12,931 nucleotides of DNA from Chloroflexota bacterium (GTDB lineage: Bacteria; Chloroflexota; Anaerolineae; Anaerolineales; Anaerolineaceae). The DNA is taken from assembly GCA_021796375.1 (NCBI GenBank), contig JAJYJF010000022.1, positions 1 to 12,931 on the forward strand, read 5' to 3'. The stretch's first letter is position 1. Each line of letters starts with the position of its first letter. Below are positions 12,319 to 12,931 of this stretch, in pieces. The translations under genes were made by a program, and so were the position numbers. Under the pieces are notes generated by a model, which had not been told where the DNA came from, ran no database searches, and was given only the letters and a program-made list of their open reading frames with translations.

Positions 12319-12506
12319 GGTGACCCCGAATGGAGGCGAGCGCGGTAAATACAGGGTCCGAGTGCCGGCGCTGGAGGCTCGAAGCCGGGGGATCTTTTCC
12401 AGCGGGCGCGGGGTGGTGCACCCGGAGCGCACCGGCTCAGACAGCCTTTCCACGGGGCGGCCCGATTTGCGGTTAAGCCAGGCTGGGGCGGGGGGTTGAT
12501 TCATCC
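12319..12506 (+). other. 188-bp spacer with no convincing gene
   Basis: A GTG-initiated frame (12320-12499, 59 codons) begins right after the kinase stop. Its product is Arg/Gly/Ser-rich and unlike any family I recognise, and it has no Shine-Dalgarno of its own. No terminator hairpin with a T-run or clear promoter was found here. The tract GGGGCGGGGGG (12486-12496) lies 10 nt before the next ATG. Confidence 0.4.
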
Positions 12507-12931
12507 ATGGCAGAGATCCGCATCACCGGCCTGGTGCGCTTGATGCGCTGGGCGCGGGCGCAGCTGGAAGCCGGGATCCCGCCGGAGCAGGCGCAGCCAT
12601 TTCGCCAGGTGATCCAGAAGGCGCTCGCCCAGCTGGACGGCGCCCTCCGCGATCACCGCGCGACGCCCGCCAGCCTCCCCAGGCCGTCTCGAGAAGCCTA
12701 CGCCTTCCTCAAGGATATCGACCTGCAGCGCCTCCCGGCCCGGCAGCCGGCCCGGGCGCGGGTAAAAAATACCCCCCTCACCCTCAGCCAGGCGGTTCTG
12801 GAGGAGATGACCGCCAGGCTGCCGGCCCTGCGCGGCCCGGACCGCGCTCCGGCGGAGGAACAGCTCTACCAGAAGATCCTCGCGGCAGGGGAAGCCGCCA
12901 GAAAGTGCCTGACCCCCGCGAGCGGCGCGCC
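12507..12931 (+). CDS. Hypothetical protein, 5' part, runs off the window
   Basis: The frame opens at ATG 12507 and stays open to the last base, giving at least 141 residues. It begins MAEIRITGLVRLMRWARAQL. The visible part is Arg/Ala/Leu-rich and predicted to be largely helical, with charged helices at about 5-50, a Pro-rich linker around 53-60, the segment SREAYAFLKDIDLQRLP (about 61-77) and further helices after 90. No signal peptide or membrane segment is seen. I do not recognise the family. Codon third positions (mostly G/C) match the neighbouring genes, supporting real coding. It may still belong to the selD-to-kinase operon, but the 188-bp spacer makes that uncertain. Confidence 0.65.
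   Translation, partial: MAEIRITGLVRLMRWARAQLEAGIPPEQAQPFRQVIQKALAQLDGALRDHRATPASLPRPSREAYAFLKDIDLQRLPARQPARARVKNTPLTLSQAVLEEMTARLPALRGPDRAPAEEQLYQKILAAGEAARKCLTPASGA

Noticed and set aside
12320..12499. GTG-initiated 59-codon ORF after the kinase gene
   Set aside because: Low-complexity Arg/Gly/Ser product, no Shine-Dalgarno and no recognisable family. Kept only as a described spacer.

Overview
The window is a GC-rich bacterial chromosome segment. Coding third positions are mostly G or C, TGA is used as an ordinary stop, and housekeeping genes are interleaved with poorly characterised ones. Gene content and the style of the secreted repeat protein suggest Chloroflexota, perhaps Anaerolineae-like; this is an inference from pattern, not a search. 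Nothing looks like a phage, transposon or CRISPR locus.

Layout. (1) 1-900: 3' part of an FAD-dependent oxidoreductase, ending at a terminator. (2) 901-2600: dnaA with a clear promoter and Shine-Dalgarno site, bracketed by two near-identical 18-bp dyads. (3) 2640-3700: an exported protein with two YFP...RARFE repeats, apparently leaderless, ending in a strong terminator. (4) 3730-4079, read on the minus strand: tRNA-Ser(CGA) followed by an array of ~40-bp repeats carrying copies of the tRNA 3' end. Upstream of it on the same strand is an RNase D gene (4169-5326). (5) 5380-7118, plus strand: a SelW/Rdx-like selenoprotein with an in-frame UGA, trpS and dtd, closely packed and probably one operon. 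(6) 7180-9050: a minus-strand operon encoding a degenerate PyrK-like iron-sulfur protein, a 59-aa protein and a degenerate PyrD-like protein, bracketed by copies of a GTGAAT-rich repeat. (7) 9078-12318, plus strand: selD (itself a selenoprotein), a LysM/M23 envelope protein that has lost zinc ligands, and a PfkB sugar kinase. (8) 12507 to the end: the start of an unrecognised gene.

How the parts connect. Two separate genes carry an in-frame UGA at the family's redox-active Cys/Sec position, each with a hairpin just downstream. One of them is selD, which makes the selenium donor for selenocysteine synthesis. The host therefore almost certainly decodes UGA as Sec, with selA/selB/selC elsewhere, and standard ORF calling would miss or truncate both genes. 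Several promoters place the -10 box only 7-10 nt before the start codon, pointing to frequent leaderless or nearly leaderless transcripts. The most unusual items are the paired degeneration of the PyrD/PyrK-like proteins, the tRNA-derived repeat array and the dnaA-flanking dyads.
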